Below, piece by piece: positions 51,740 to 59,672 of a DNA stretch of 64,000 bases. The stretch's first letter is position 1; each line of letters begins with the position of its first letter. A program made the position numbers and the translations under genes. This DNA is from Autumnicola tepida (GTDB lineage: Bacteria; Bacteroidota; Bacteroidia; Flavobacteriales; Flavobacteriaceae): NCBI RefSeq assembly GCF_031846485.1, contig NZ_JAVRHQ010000023.1, positions 12,174 through 76,173 of the forward strand, in the 5' to 3' direction. Below the pieces are notes generated by a model. The model did no database searches. It worked only from the letters and a program-made list of their open reading frames with translations, and had not been told where the DNA came from.

Positions 51740-52139
51740 TTATTTAGAATATTTAGCGATCATTGGCTGCAATTTCATACCCCACTGCTGCCCTATCTCC
51801 ATTCCTTTTTTGGTAAGTTCCGGGGTGGTTTCCACCATTTTCTTTCCTACGGGAGTGTCGTAAAAAGCAAGGATTTCATCAATTTCTTCTTCAGTGAAAT
51901 TTTCTACATACACCTGTGCGATTTGCGTGTAAAGATCATCCATGCTCGCCAGTAATTCTTTTTTAAAAGCTTCACGATTTTCTTCCGGAATCATATTCAG
52001 CATAGGTTCAGCTAAAACTTCAAATTGCTGACCCGAGGTGAGTTTAATTAAATGTACGGCTTTATCTTCCATACTGTTTTCCTGGGAAAACCCATAAACC
52101 CGCCAGCATGAGCAGGGCAGAAAGAATAATGTTTTTCAT
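51740..52139 (-). pseudogene. DUF2059-type exported protein with a frameshift after the signal peptide
   Basis: The mature domain is open from 52072 to 51740 (MEDKAVHLIKLTSGQQFEVL.. and EEEIDEILAFYDTPVGKKMV), a clear DUF2059 pattern. Upstream, in a different frame, lies a good signal peptide from the ATG at 52139 (MKNIILSALLMLAGLWVF), which stops within 30 codons. Joining the two frames near a GGGTTTTCCC run gives a normal signal followed by GFSQENSMEDKAV, so one base seems to be missing. Without the repair, a protein of 110 residues could start at 52072 but would stay in the cytoplasm. DUF2059 function is unknown. A sequencing error in the homopolymer is the alternative. Confidence 0.65.
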
Positions 52140-52282
52140 TTTTATTAATTTTAAGTTAAACATTTAAGGCGAAAATAAACTTTTGGAGGGATTATATGCT
52201 GAAGTTCCATCTTTTTATACCACAAAATTTTATCTTTACCTCGTTCTAGCATCCTTTTTGATAAGTTTCCTAAAACTGAAGT

Positions 52283-52738
52283 ATGAAATTGCGCTTTCTT
52301 TTTCTCATTTTTTTCCTTGCCGGAATTTTTAATCTTGAAGCCCAGGAATACTGGGACCGTGAAGATTTTGAGATTTCCAACCGTAATATCTCTTCAGCCC
52401 TTATGGATGTTGCATTTAGTTGGGTGGAAGAAAAACAATTCAGCCTGCCCAGCGGGGAATTTATAAATAAAGACCCTTACGAGCGAAGGACGGTAGATTT
52501 AAAAGCGGTGCTTGCACGTAAAAAGAATGAAAGGGAGCCCACGGTAGAGATCGATTTCAGGTTTCCGGAGAAAAAGAAGAAAGCCATAGAAGTTAGCGGG
52601 GATACCGATTATGCGCGGGATGATTTTTCCAGGAATTCCTACTACCCCTATTCCCGGGGCTTTGGCAACCAGAATTCTCTTCGGTACGGCAATCCTTCCA
52701 GCAGGCATTACTCCAATTACCGCAGGATTTATTTCTAG
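52283..52738 (+). CDS. Exported protein of unknown function, 151 residues
   Basis: The N-terminus is a signal peptide (MKLRFLFLIFFLAGIFNLEA, cleaved before QEYWD). The mature part is basic and rich in Arg, Tyr and Ser, with RYGNPSSRHYSNYRRIYF at the end. No domain is recognised. A central segment (ALMDVAFSWVEEKQFSLPSG) may form a small alpha/beta unit. The last four bases overlap the stop of the convergent cvfB-like gene. It is probably periplasmic. Function unknown. Confidence 0.75.
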   Translation: MKLRFLFLIFFLAGIFNLEAQEYWDREDFEISNRNISSALMDVAFSWVEEKQFSLPSGEFINKDPYERRTVDLKAVLARKKNEREPTVEIDFRFPEKKKKAIEVSGDTDYARDDFSRNSYYPYSRGFGNQNSLRYGNPSSRHYSNYRRIYF

Positions 52739-53574
52739 GATTTTTGCTGAAGATGTATCCCGTCTTCCCTAATATCGATAAGGCGTTGCTTATACAGCGT
52801 ACCGGCAGCTTTTTTAAAGCTCTTTTTGCTCATTTCCAGTACCCGCTGAATTTCTACAGGACTGGATTTATCTGTTAACCGCAAATAACCATTATTGCGC
52901 TTTAACTCTGCCAATATGGTTTCGGCATTGGGTTCTATACTACGGTAACCGGGCCGCTGCAGGGTAACATCAATTTTGCCGTCGGGCCTGGTTTTCTTTA
53001 TAAAACCTTTCATCCTGTCCCCAATATTCAGCTTTTGAAAAATATCATCATTGTAAATAAGGCCCAGGTGCAGTTCGTTCACAATTACGTTATAGCCCAG
53101 GTCGGTCTTGTTGCTTATAATGAGGTCTACTTCTTCAAAAGGCTCCACGGTCAATTCAGAATTGTCTAAAAACGCGTGCACCTTGCTGGAAGCAACCAGC
53201 CTCTCGGTCTCCAGGTCCAGGTAACAAAACACCAGATACCGGTTGCCAATTTTCATGGGATAAACCTGCTCCTTAAAAGGCACAAAAAGGTGTTTTTCCA
53301 GGCCCCAGTCTAAAAAAGCACCAAAATCGGTAACCTCAACGCATTTTAGCAAAGCGAATTCATCAAGCTTTATAAGAGGGTTCAAGGTAGTGGCCACGGG
53401 ACGTTCTTCATGGTCAAGGTACACAAAAACCTTTATTTCGTCCTCCAGCTCATACTCTTCAGGAATATACTTATTTGGCAGCAAAACCTCGTCTCCCTCC
53501 TCATTGCGCAGGAAGAGGCCGGGCTCGGTTTCCCTGTCGATCGTCAGTACATGATATTCGCCAATTCTAAGCAT
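52735..53574 (-). CDS. CvfB-like S1 RNA-binding protein
   Basis: A 279-residue cytosolic protein. The N-terminal S1-type fold shows EVLLPNKYIPEEYELEDEIK, a second S1 block has TDFGAFLDWGLEKHLFVPFK, a third has DRMKGFIKKTRPDGKIDVTL, and the C-terminus is a winged helix (KSFKKAAGTLYKQRLIDI). This order matches CvfB (YitL). CvfB binds RNA and affects virulence-gene expression in Staphylococcus. It lies between menB and menD on the same strand but has no obvious pathway link to them. The stop overlaps the convergent small gene by 4 bases. Confidence 0.9.
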   Translation of the reverse strand: MLRIGEYHVLTIDRETEPGLFLRNEEGDEVLLPNKYIPEEYELEDEIKVFVYLDHEERPVATTLNPLIKLDEFALLKCVEVTDFGAFLDWGLEKHLFVPFKEQVYPMKIGNRYLVFCYLDLETERLVASSKVHAFLDNSELTVEPFEEVDLIISNKTDLGYNVIVNELHLGLIYNDDIFQKLNIGDRMKGFIKKTRPDGKIDVTLQRPGYRSIEPNAETILAELKRNNGYLRLTDKSSPVEIQRVLEMSKKSFKKAAGTLYKQRLIDIREDGIHLQQKS

Positions 53575-53639
53575 AACTTCAGTTTAAAGGGCAAAGGTAA
53601 CTTATATTTTCAACCTAAAGGAAAAGATATTTGCTCGTA

Positions 53640-55373
53640 TTATCCCCGCATAAAACTAAAATACTCCAGCAGCACTTCATCATTTAGTTTTCGCGGCGTA
53701 AATATTTCCAGCAATTTCGGCTTTTGCGAAGCATCAAAGAAATGCTGCATCACCGCTTCGGTTTCTTCGGAAGAAGATGCCTGCTCATACTCGAAATTGT
53801 ACATTTCGCAGAGGGACTTTGCCTTCAGGTTATGGGTGGTCTCAAAATAGGTATCAAAATTCTCTGTATTCTTATTGCCGGGGAGAATCCTGAAGATTCC
53901 GCCGCCGCCATTGTTCAGCACGATAATCCTGAAATTTGAAGGGATATAATTGTTCCACAAGGCATTGCTGTCGTAGAAAAAACTCAAATCCCCGGAAATC
54001 ATAAGGGTTGGTTCTCCTTTTATGCTCGCGGCGCCCACCGCGGTAGAAATACTGCCGTCTATCCCGCTGGTGCCGCGATTGCAAAAAATACGCAGGCTTT
54101 CCTTCCATTTAAATAATTGCGCATAGCGAATGGTGGAACTGTTCCCCAGGTGCAGGATATAATTTTCCGGCACTTTGGGAACGATATACTGCATAGCTTT
54201 TAAGTCGGAATACGGGATTTCATCCATATATTCTTCATGCCGTGCCTGTCGCTTCTGTTTTACGCCTTTCCAGAAACCGGCATATTCGCTTTCCACCTTT
54301 TTTGTTAGCGGAAAGAAATTGCTGAAAAAAGAATTTACCGAAACCTCAAAGTGTTTATTAAGACAAAAAAATGTATTGTATGCCTTTTTAGTATCTATAT
54401 GCCAGTGTTGCTGCGGATTGTAATTTCGCAGGAAGGCCTTGATTTTTTTAGAGACAATCATCCCGCCAAAGGTGAGTAGTATTTCCGGCTGAAGTTTCCT
54501 GAAAAGCGCTTCCCGGTCTTCATCTTTTTCAATAGGGCCTATAATGGTGTCTATCCGGGTAAAAAATTCGGGGTGGTTTAAATTGGAGGTGGTTTCGGTA
54601 AACACGATAACCGACCCGTCCTGCGCAAGCTTTTCTAAAAACTGCTGTTCTACGATATTTGGCTGGGCAACACCAACAATAACCATTTTTCGCTTTGCCT
54701 TATTCCACAAATCGGCATAGGCGCGCAACTGGTTTTCGCTATATGTTCTTTCCTTAACTTCAGGAAGAATCTGCAGCGGATTCACCTCTACGTTTTCAAC
54801 AAGATCGTAAAGCGGTTCATAAAAAGGAACGTTTATATGCACCGGCCCCTTCTCCTCTATGGCTTTGTTAAGGGCGAGATTTACTTCCCGTTCATTGTGG
54901 CGCTGGGATTCGAATTGCTTTTGCTGAAGTTTTTTATCGGTCGCTTCAGACTCCAGTACGATTTCAGAATAAAGATTTGCAGAGTAAAGGATATGGTTCT
55001 GGAACACGTTTTTTTGCCTGATGGTTTGACCGTCGCCAATATCGATACGCTCCACCGGCCGGTCTGCCGAAATCACCACCAGCGGGATATCGCTGTAAAA
55101 TGCTTCGGCAATCGCGGGATAATAATTGAGCAAAGCCGATCCCGAAGTACAAACCAACGCAACCGGTTTTTGAAGTTGCTGCGCCATACCAAGGGCAAAA
55201 AAAGCAGCACAACGCTCGTCTACAATGCTGTAGGCCTTGATCTGGGGATGGTGGGTAAAACCTATGGTAAGCGGCGCATTTCTGGAGCCGGGAGAAATCA
55301 CCACATGGTTAATATTTTTCGCCACGCAAAGGCTTACTATAGAACGGGCTACTGGTATTTTTGAATATTTCAC
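53640..55373 (-). CDS. menD: 2-succinyl-5-enolpyruvyl-6-hydroxy-3-cyclohexene-1-carboxylate synthase
   Basis: A 577-residue thiamine-diphosphate enzyme of menaquinone synthesis. It joins isochorismate and 2-oxoglutarate with loss of CO2. The N-terminus has KNINHVVISPGSRNAPLTIG and CTSGSALLNYYPAIAEA, typical of MenD. The ThDP-binding segment is ISGDLSFFYDSNALWNNYIP followed by NNGGGGIFRILPG. The length is usual (about 560-580). It lies 185 bases downstream of menF, and a palindromic hairpin stands between them. The call is secure. Confidence 0.97.
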   Translation of the reverse strand: MKYSKIPVARSIVSLCVAKNINHVVISPGSRNAPLTIGFTHHPQIKAYSIVDERCAAFFALGMAQQLQKPVALVCTSGSALLNYYPAIAEAFYSDIPLVVISADRPVERIDIGDGQTIRQKNVFQNHILYSANLYSEIVLESEATDKKLQQKQFESQRHNEREVNLALNKAIEEKGPVHINVPFYEPLYDLVENVEVNPLQILPEVKERTYSENQLRAYADLWNKAKRKMVIVGVAQPNIVEQQFLEKLAQDGSVIVFTETTSNLNHPEFFTRIDTIIGPIEKDEDREALFRKLQPEILLTFGGMIVSKKIKAFLRNYNPQQHWHIDTKKAYNTFFCLNKHFEVSVNSFFSNFFPLTKKVESEYAGFWKGVKQKRQARHEEYMDEIPYSDLKAMQYIVPKVPENYILHLGNSSTIRYAQLFKWKESLRIFCNRGTSGIDGSISTAVGAASIKGEPTLMISGDLSFFYDSNALWNNYIPSNFRIIVLNNGGGGIFRILPGNKNTENFDTYFETTHNLKAKSLCEMYNFEYEQASSSEETEAVMQHFFDASQKPKLLEIFTPRKLNDEVLLEYFSFMRG

Positions 55374-55462
55374 AAACAGGTAAATTTTTAGATGACCTCA
55401 CCTCAAATAAATCAAATTCTGTTTTGATATTAAAAATCTGGGATGGCCGATTCGCCGAGAAA

Positions 55463-55489
55463 CCTCACAGGTTTTTAAAACCTGTGAGG
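55463..55489. repeat. Palindromic hairpin CCTCACAGG...CCTGTGAGG
   Basis: Arms CCTCACAGGTTTT and AAAACCTGTGAGG pair exactly around a single T, between menD and menF. No T-run follows on the minus strand. It resembles the small dispersed palindromes seen in many Flavobacteriaceae genomes, though only one copy is visible here. Confidence 0.55.
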
Positions 55490-55558
55490 CCTCTGAAGAC
55501 TATTAAATTTCATTTTCAAAATTACAAATTCTAAAAAAGGAACAATATGCTTTAAGCC

Positions 55559-56722
55559 TTATTTCACCAGTACCGCCTTCATGGTATGCGATTTATTTAC
55601 GGTTTCCTCCCACTCGAGGGAAGGATTGGAATCTTTGGTTATCCCACCGCCAATAAAAAGCCTGGCCTTTCCATCTTCAATTTTCATACATCGTAAATTG
55701 ACAAAAAGGGAGGTGCTCCTGGAAATACTCGCATAGGCCTGGTTTTCCTGGTTCCTGCGGTTGCTGTTGCGCTTAGTTTCCTTTTTCACGTTCAGCTCTC
55801 CCAGGAATCCGGAATAAAATTCGCGGTTATAACCTTCATTTTTTATGATGAAATCCCTGGCCACATCCTTTGGAAGCCCGCAAACGGCAGGAGTAGGATG
55901 TAATGTGCCAATAAGCTGTTTTAATGCTGAAGCGCCAGCCTGCAGGTTCCCTTCAATATCTGTTCGAAGGTGAAGCAGGTTTCCGGCCCTGGCGGTATGA
56001 GCCTGGGATACCTGAAGTTTTTCGGTGGCAATAAGTTCAGAATTCTTTAGGTTCCCCACTATATAATCAGCCACGATTTGCTGTTCCTCTATCTCCTTTT
56101 CTCCCCACTGCACCTCTACCGTGTTATGGAAAGCCTGTGTTCCCGCCAGGGCCATGGTTTTAAACCTGTTCCTTTCTACGGAAACCAAAGTTTCGGGCGT
56201 GGCTCCCAGCCAGATGCCGGTTTCGGGATGAAACCATAAATACACAAAAGCCGCATCGTATTTTTTAAGGATATTCTTAAAAATTTCAACCACCTTTAAC
56301 TGCGTTTCCACCTTCTCAGACCTCGAAATCACCACTTTCCTAAATTCTCCAACCTTAATGGCATCAACGGCTTTCTGCACCAGGTTCTCATGCTCTACCC
56401 GTGCCAATTTTCGCAACTGATTTGGCGGAAAAGGCGGTGCTTCCATCTTCACATTTTTATGCTCTTCTTCAAAAAAATATTCCGTTGAAATTTCATCAGA
56501 AACCTCAGCCGGAATTATTAAAGCTTTTTCCTGGTCTTCAAAAGGAGCGAAAACAAATCCGCTCTCCGTAAAATCTCCTACATAGTATGTTTTAGCCTCC
56601 CTTTGCAGCAAAGCCCATGTTCGCTCTTTTTCTCCATTTTCCCCAGGCTTGCGATACGCTACAAATGGAAATCCTTTATCCAGCTGCTGCTCCAGGACCG
56701 TAAAAAATTCATCCTTAATCAT
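55559..56722 (-). CDS. menF: Isochorismate synthase
   Basis: A 387-residue chorismate-binding enzyme that makes isochorismate, the entry to menaquinone. The C-terminal two-thirds carry the family core: AGTQ (in TMALAGTQAFHN), LHLRTDIEGNLQAG, LIGTLHPTPAVCGLPKDVA and the catalytic YNREFYSGFLGELNV. In the window it stands with menD, menB and a MenI-like gene, so MenF fits better than EntC. The first ~100 residues are variable, as in the family. It overlaps the thioesterase gene upstream by 8 bases, which suggests translational coupling. Confidence 0.95.
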   Translation of the reverse strand: MIKDEFFTVLEQQLDKGFPFVAYRKPGENGEKERTWALLQREAKTYYVGDFTESGFVFAPFEDQEKALIIPAEVSDEISTEYFFEEEHKNVKMEAPPFPPNQLRKLARVEHENLVQKAVDAIKVGEFRKVVISRSEKVETQLKVVEIFKNILKKYDAAFVYLWFHPETGIWLGATPETLVSVERNRFKTMALAGTQAFHNTVEVQWGEKEIEEQQIVADYIVGNLKNSELIATEKLQVSQAHTARAGNLLHLRTDIEGNLQAGASALKQLIGTLHPTPAVCGLPKDVARDFIIKNEGYNREFYSGFLGELNVKKETKRNSNRRNQENQAYASISRSTSLFVNLRCMKIEDGKARLFIGGGITKDSNPSLEWEETVNKSHTMKAVLVK

Positions 56723-57143
56723 GCTGCTTCTTTTTTGGTAATGCTATAGTGGTAAGTTTTACCAAAGATATCAGGTTTTCTTCCTCGTCGGTAATCCTGA
56801 TGTTCCAGAGCTGGGTGGTACGTCCTTTATGGATAAATTCCGCCTTTGCAAAAACATAACCTTCAGAAACGCTTTTAAGGTGATTGGCAGAAATTTCTAT
56901 TCCGCGGATAAAAAATTCATCCGTATTCAGAAATACATAACTCGCCATGCTGCCAACGCTTTCTGCCAGGGCCACACTTGCCCCTCCATGTAACACCCCG
57001 TCTGGCTGGTGTACTTTTGAGGTCACCGGCATTTTGGCGACAAGATAATCTTTCCCAACTTCGGTGAATTCGATATCCAGCGTTTCCATCAGGGTATTTT
57101 TGCACACTTTCCTGGAAAGCTCCAGAATTTCTTCTTTGGTCAT
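56715..57143 (-). CDS. menI: Hotdog-fold thioesterase, probable DHNA-CoA thioesterase
   Basis: A 142-residue PaaI-type hotdog protein from the ATG at 57143 (MTKEEILELSRKVCKNTLME); the longer frame to 57197 is not family-like. The motif HGGASVALAESVGSMASYVF is the hotdog catalytic helix. Such enzymes release DHNA from DHNA-CoA in menaquinone synthesis (MenI), or act on phenylacetyl-CoA and similar substrates. Its 8-base overlap with menF and the nearby menB favour MenI. It is divergent from the esterase gene, with a 46-base gap. The fold is certain; the substrate is inferred from context. Confidence 0.85.
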   Translation of the reverse strand: MTKEEILELSRKVCKNTLMETLDIEFTEVGKDYLVAKMPVTSKVHQPDGVLHGGASVALAESVGSMASYVFLNTDEFFIRGIEISANHLKSVSEGYVFAKAEFIHKGRTTQLWNIRITDEEENLISLVKLTTIALPKKKQHD

Positions 57144-57189
57144 AGCAATATTTGGTTTCTTTGTAAAAATACGAAACCACATCAGAAAT

Positions 57190-57825
57190 ATGAGCACCGA
57201 AAAGCAGCTTTCTTACCGCGCTACCAATACGTACAGCGTCCTGAACAGTTTTACTTCCCGAACAAAAAACGTTTGGGTGGTTTGCCATGGCATTGGATAT
57301 TTAAGCCGCTATTTCCTGAGGCATTTCAGCCATTTAAATGCTGAAGAAAATTTTATTATCGCCCCGCAGGCAGCCTCTAAATATTATCTGAATAACGAAT
57401 ATAAACATGTGGGCGCTTCCTGGCTTACCAGGGAGAATACCGAAGCAGAAATTGAGAATGTACTGAATTATTTAGATGAAGTTTATAAAGCCGAAAATTT
57501 AAGCGATGCCCCAAATTTGAACATACTGGGATATTCCCAGGGCGTTTCGGTAACCACACGATGGGTGGCCCGCCGAAAAATTGAATGTACCAGGCTTATC
57601 ATGCACTCGGGGAAAGTTCCGCAGGAACTAAAGGCAGGTGATTTTTCTTTCCTGAGAAATACCACCTTCAGCTTTATTTATGGAATAAAAGACGAATACC
57701 TGAAACATGGAATTATTGAAGTGGAACAGAAACGGCTTCATAAACTTTTTCCGCAGAAATTGGAAATTCTTTCATTTGATGGCGGCCATGAAGTGAATAC
57801 AGAATTGATCTCGAAATTTGCTTAA
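57190..57825 (+). CDS. Alpha/beta hydrolase (phospholipase/carboxylesterase-like)
   Basis: A 211-residue protein from the ATG at 57190 (MSTEKQLSYRATNTYSVLNS); the frame extends upstream across the thioesterase start and is not used. It has the oxyanion segment VVCHGIGYLSRYF, the nucleophile GYSQG, an acid near IYGIKDEYLK and a histidine in FDGGHEVN. This is the small esterase/phospholipase layout (PF02230-like). Substrate unknown. It is divergent from the men genes; a MenH-type role is possible but unproven. Confidence 0.82.
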   Translation: MSTEKQLSYRATNTYSVLNSFTSRTKNVWVVCHGIGYLSRYFLRHFSHLNAEENFIIAPQAASKYYLNNEYKHVGASWLTRENTEAEIENVLNYLDEVYKAENLSDAPNLNILGYSQGVSVTTRWVARRKIECTRLIMHSGKVPQELKAGDFSFLRNTTFSFIYGIKDEYLKHGIIEVEQKRLHKLFPQKLEILSFDGGHEVNTELISKFA

Positions 57826-57935
57826 TTTCACTTACGGGTATTCTTAAAAGTTATTGCGAAATGCAACAGCATCGAAGAATTCCTCATAAAAATTTCCTAG
57901 GTTCGCTGGTAAGATTTAAATATGTAGAAAATTTT

Positions 57936-59198
57936 ATGAAACAAAATTCCACTTCTAAATCTTCCATTTTCAGCACCCTGGGCCCGGGATTTTTACTGGC
58001 GGGAGCAGCGATTGGCGTTTCCCATCTTGTACAGGCCACACGTGCGGGTGCAGATTATGGTTTCCTGTTAATATGGGTTTTAATCCTGGCCTGCGTGACT
58101 AAATACCCGTTTCTGGAGTTCGGCCCTCGGTTCGCCGCAGGCACCGGCAGGCATTTGATCCATGGTTATAAAAAATTGGGCAAATTTCCGTACTGGACCT
58201 TTATAACCATCACCGTTAGCAGTATGTTTATTATCCAGGCGGCGGTTAGCATTGTTACCGCGGGCCTGGCTGAGCGTTTATTTGAAATGGGCTGGACAGC
58301 ATTTACCTGGAGTTTCATTATTATTGGTATGTGTATCGCCTTACTGCTTTTTGGAAAATATCCCGCGCTGGACAATACTATGAAGATAATTGTGAGCCTA
58401 CTCGGGCTGGCAACTTTAACTGCAGTAATTTTGGCATTTGGAGACGGACGGCTGGAAAATGCATTGGCTGTGGAATCCCCAGATGTATGGAACAAGTTGG
58501 GAATTGCTTTTATTATTTCCTTTATGGGATGGATGCCTATCCCTCTGGATGCCGCCGTTTGGCATTCTATATGGACGAGGGAAAAGGCTGAAAATAACCA
58601 AAGAAAGACCTCTGTTAAGGAAGCATTTACCGACTTTAATTTCGGTTACCTGGCTGCAGCAATTATCGGACTCCTGTTTTTCCTGATGGGCGTATTGATC
58701 ATGTTTGGAAGCGGGATTGGCTTTTCTGGAAATGCGGTGCAATTTTCAGGTCAATTAATTGATCTTTATGGAAAGACCCTGGGCCAATGGAGCAAACCTC
58801 TCGTAGGCATCGCGGCCTTTATCGCAATGTTTTCAACCACACTGGCAGTTACCGATGCTTTTCCCAGGGTTATCTCTGAGGTATTTGCTGAAGAAAAAAC
58901 AGAATGGAAACCACAGCAAAAATGGAAAAATTATAAACTTAACGTCTTTTTAATTCCTGTTTTATCATTATTTATACTCTACTTTTTTACTACTTCTTTC
59001 ACCATTTTAGTCGATTTTGCCACCGCACTGTCCTTTCTTTCCGCTCCTTTCCTCGCCTGGTTCAATTACAAACTTGTAACCGGCAATCAAATGCCTGAAG
59101 CAGAAAGGCCTTCCCGCGTCTACCGCATCTTTAGCCTGCTGTGCCTCGTGCTATTAATCCTCTTCAATTGCGTTTATCTTTATACGCTGCTTTTTTAA
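57936..59198 (+). CDS. Nramp-family transporter lacking the canonical metal-binding motifs
   Basis: A 420-residue membrane protein with about eleven helices; the start at 57936 gives a short polar N-terminus. The first helix reads LGPGFLLAGAAIGVSHLVQA. Canonical Nramp has DPGN here; this protein has GVSH. The sixth-helix metal motif MPHN reads MPIPLD (in GWMPIPLDAAVW). Nramp proteins import Mn2+, Fe2+ and other divalent metals with protons. With both ligand motifs changed, this member may carry another ion or substrate, as in Nramp-related magnesium or aluminium transporters. It stands alone, followed by an EutB remnant. Confidence 0.83.
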   Translation: MKQNSTSKSSIFSTLGPGFLLAGAAIGVSHLVQATRAGADYGFLLIWVLILACVTKYPFLEFGPRFAAGTGRHLIHGYKKLGKFPYWTFITITVSSMFIIQAAVSIVTAGLAERLFEMGWTAFTWSFIIIGMCIALLLFGKYPALDNTMKIIVSLLGLATLTAVILAFGDGRLENALAVESPDVWNKLGIAFIISFMGWMPIPLDAAVWHSIWTREKAENNQRKTSVKEAFTDFNFGYLAAAIIGLLFFLMGVLIMFGSGIGFSGNAVQFSGQLIDLYGKTLGQWSKPLVGIAAFIAMFSTTLAVTDAFPRVISEVFAEEKTEWKPQQKWKNYKLNVFLIPVLSLFILYFFTTSFTILVDFATALSFLSAPFLAWFNYKLVTGNQMPEAERPSRVYRIFSLLCLVLLILFNCVYLYTLLF

Positions 59199-59294
59199 AT
59201 AATGCTCCCGCAAGTTTGAATAAAACATAAATTCCATGTTGCTGCCGTTCCGGTGCTTTAAACTTTGTAAATTATGTTCAGGATAGAAAGAAAT
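59199..59294. other. Short spacer before the EutB remnant
   Basis: No gene or clear site was seen. Confidence 0.4.
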
Positions 59295-59422
59295 ATGGAA
59301 TATAAATTCTCACTTCCCGGGAAAACATTTCTTTTCAAAGATCTCAAACACTTCTGGCTAAGGCCACTCCGCAACGTTCTGGTGACGCATTGGTATTTGC
59401 AACATTCATGAAAATGGTTTAA
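59295..59422 (+). pseudogene. Remnant of ethanolamine ammonia-lyase large subunit (EutB)
   Basis: The start MEYKFSLPGKTFLFKDLKH and, one frame over, LLAKATPQRSGDALVFATF together match the EutB N-terminus of E. coli (LFGNVYQFKDVKEVLAKA, then RSGD). Only about 40 residues are left, a frameshift divides them, and a stop follows. The rest of the ~450-residue gene is gone. An unassigned open frame after it encodes HENGLSIAKASGLLLYFIKE and may be another fragment. This suggests loss of ethanolamine use. EutC and an ethanolamine transporter are not in the window. Confidence 0.6.
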
Positions 59423-59672
59423 GTATTGCAAAAGCTTCAGGCCTGCTGCTGTATTTTATCAAAGAATCCTTCCGCAGAAAAATTAGTGGTGTGAAATTGA
59501 AATCTTCATCTAATCAACTTGAATAAAAAGTCTAATCCGCTTTTTAACGAGCTTTCATTAAGACGAAGATGCCTTGATTATCCAGAATGATAGATTTTTT
59601 TCCGCAGAAAAATCTTTCTCTTTACTCTTTCCATTTTAGACTTTTATCTTTTTCAAAATCTAAAAAATACAA
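59423..59672. other. Degenerate stretch after the EutB remnant
   Basis: About 250 bases with one short unassigned open frame (ending at a TAA near 59526) and no complete gene. It is probably decayed coding sequence. Confidence 0.4.
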
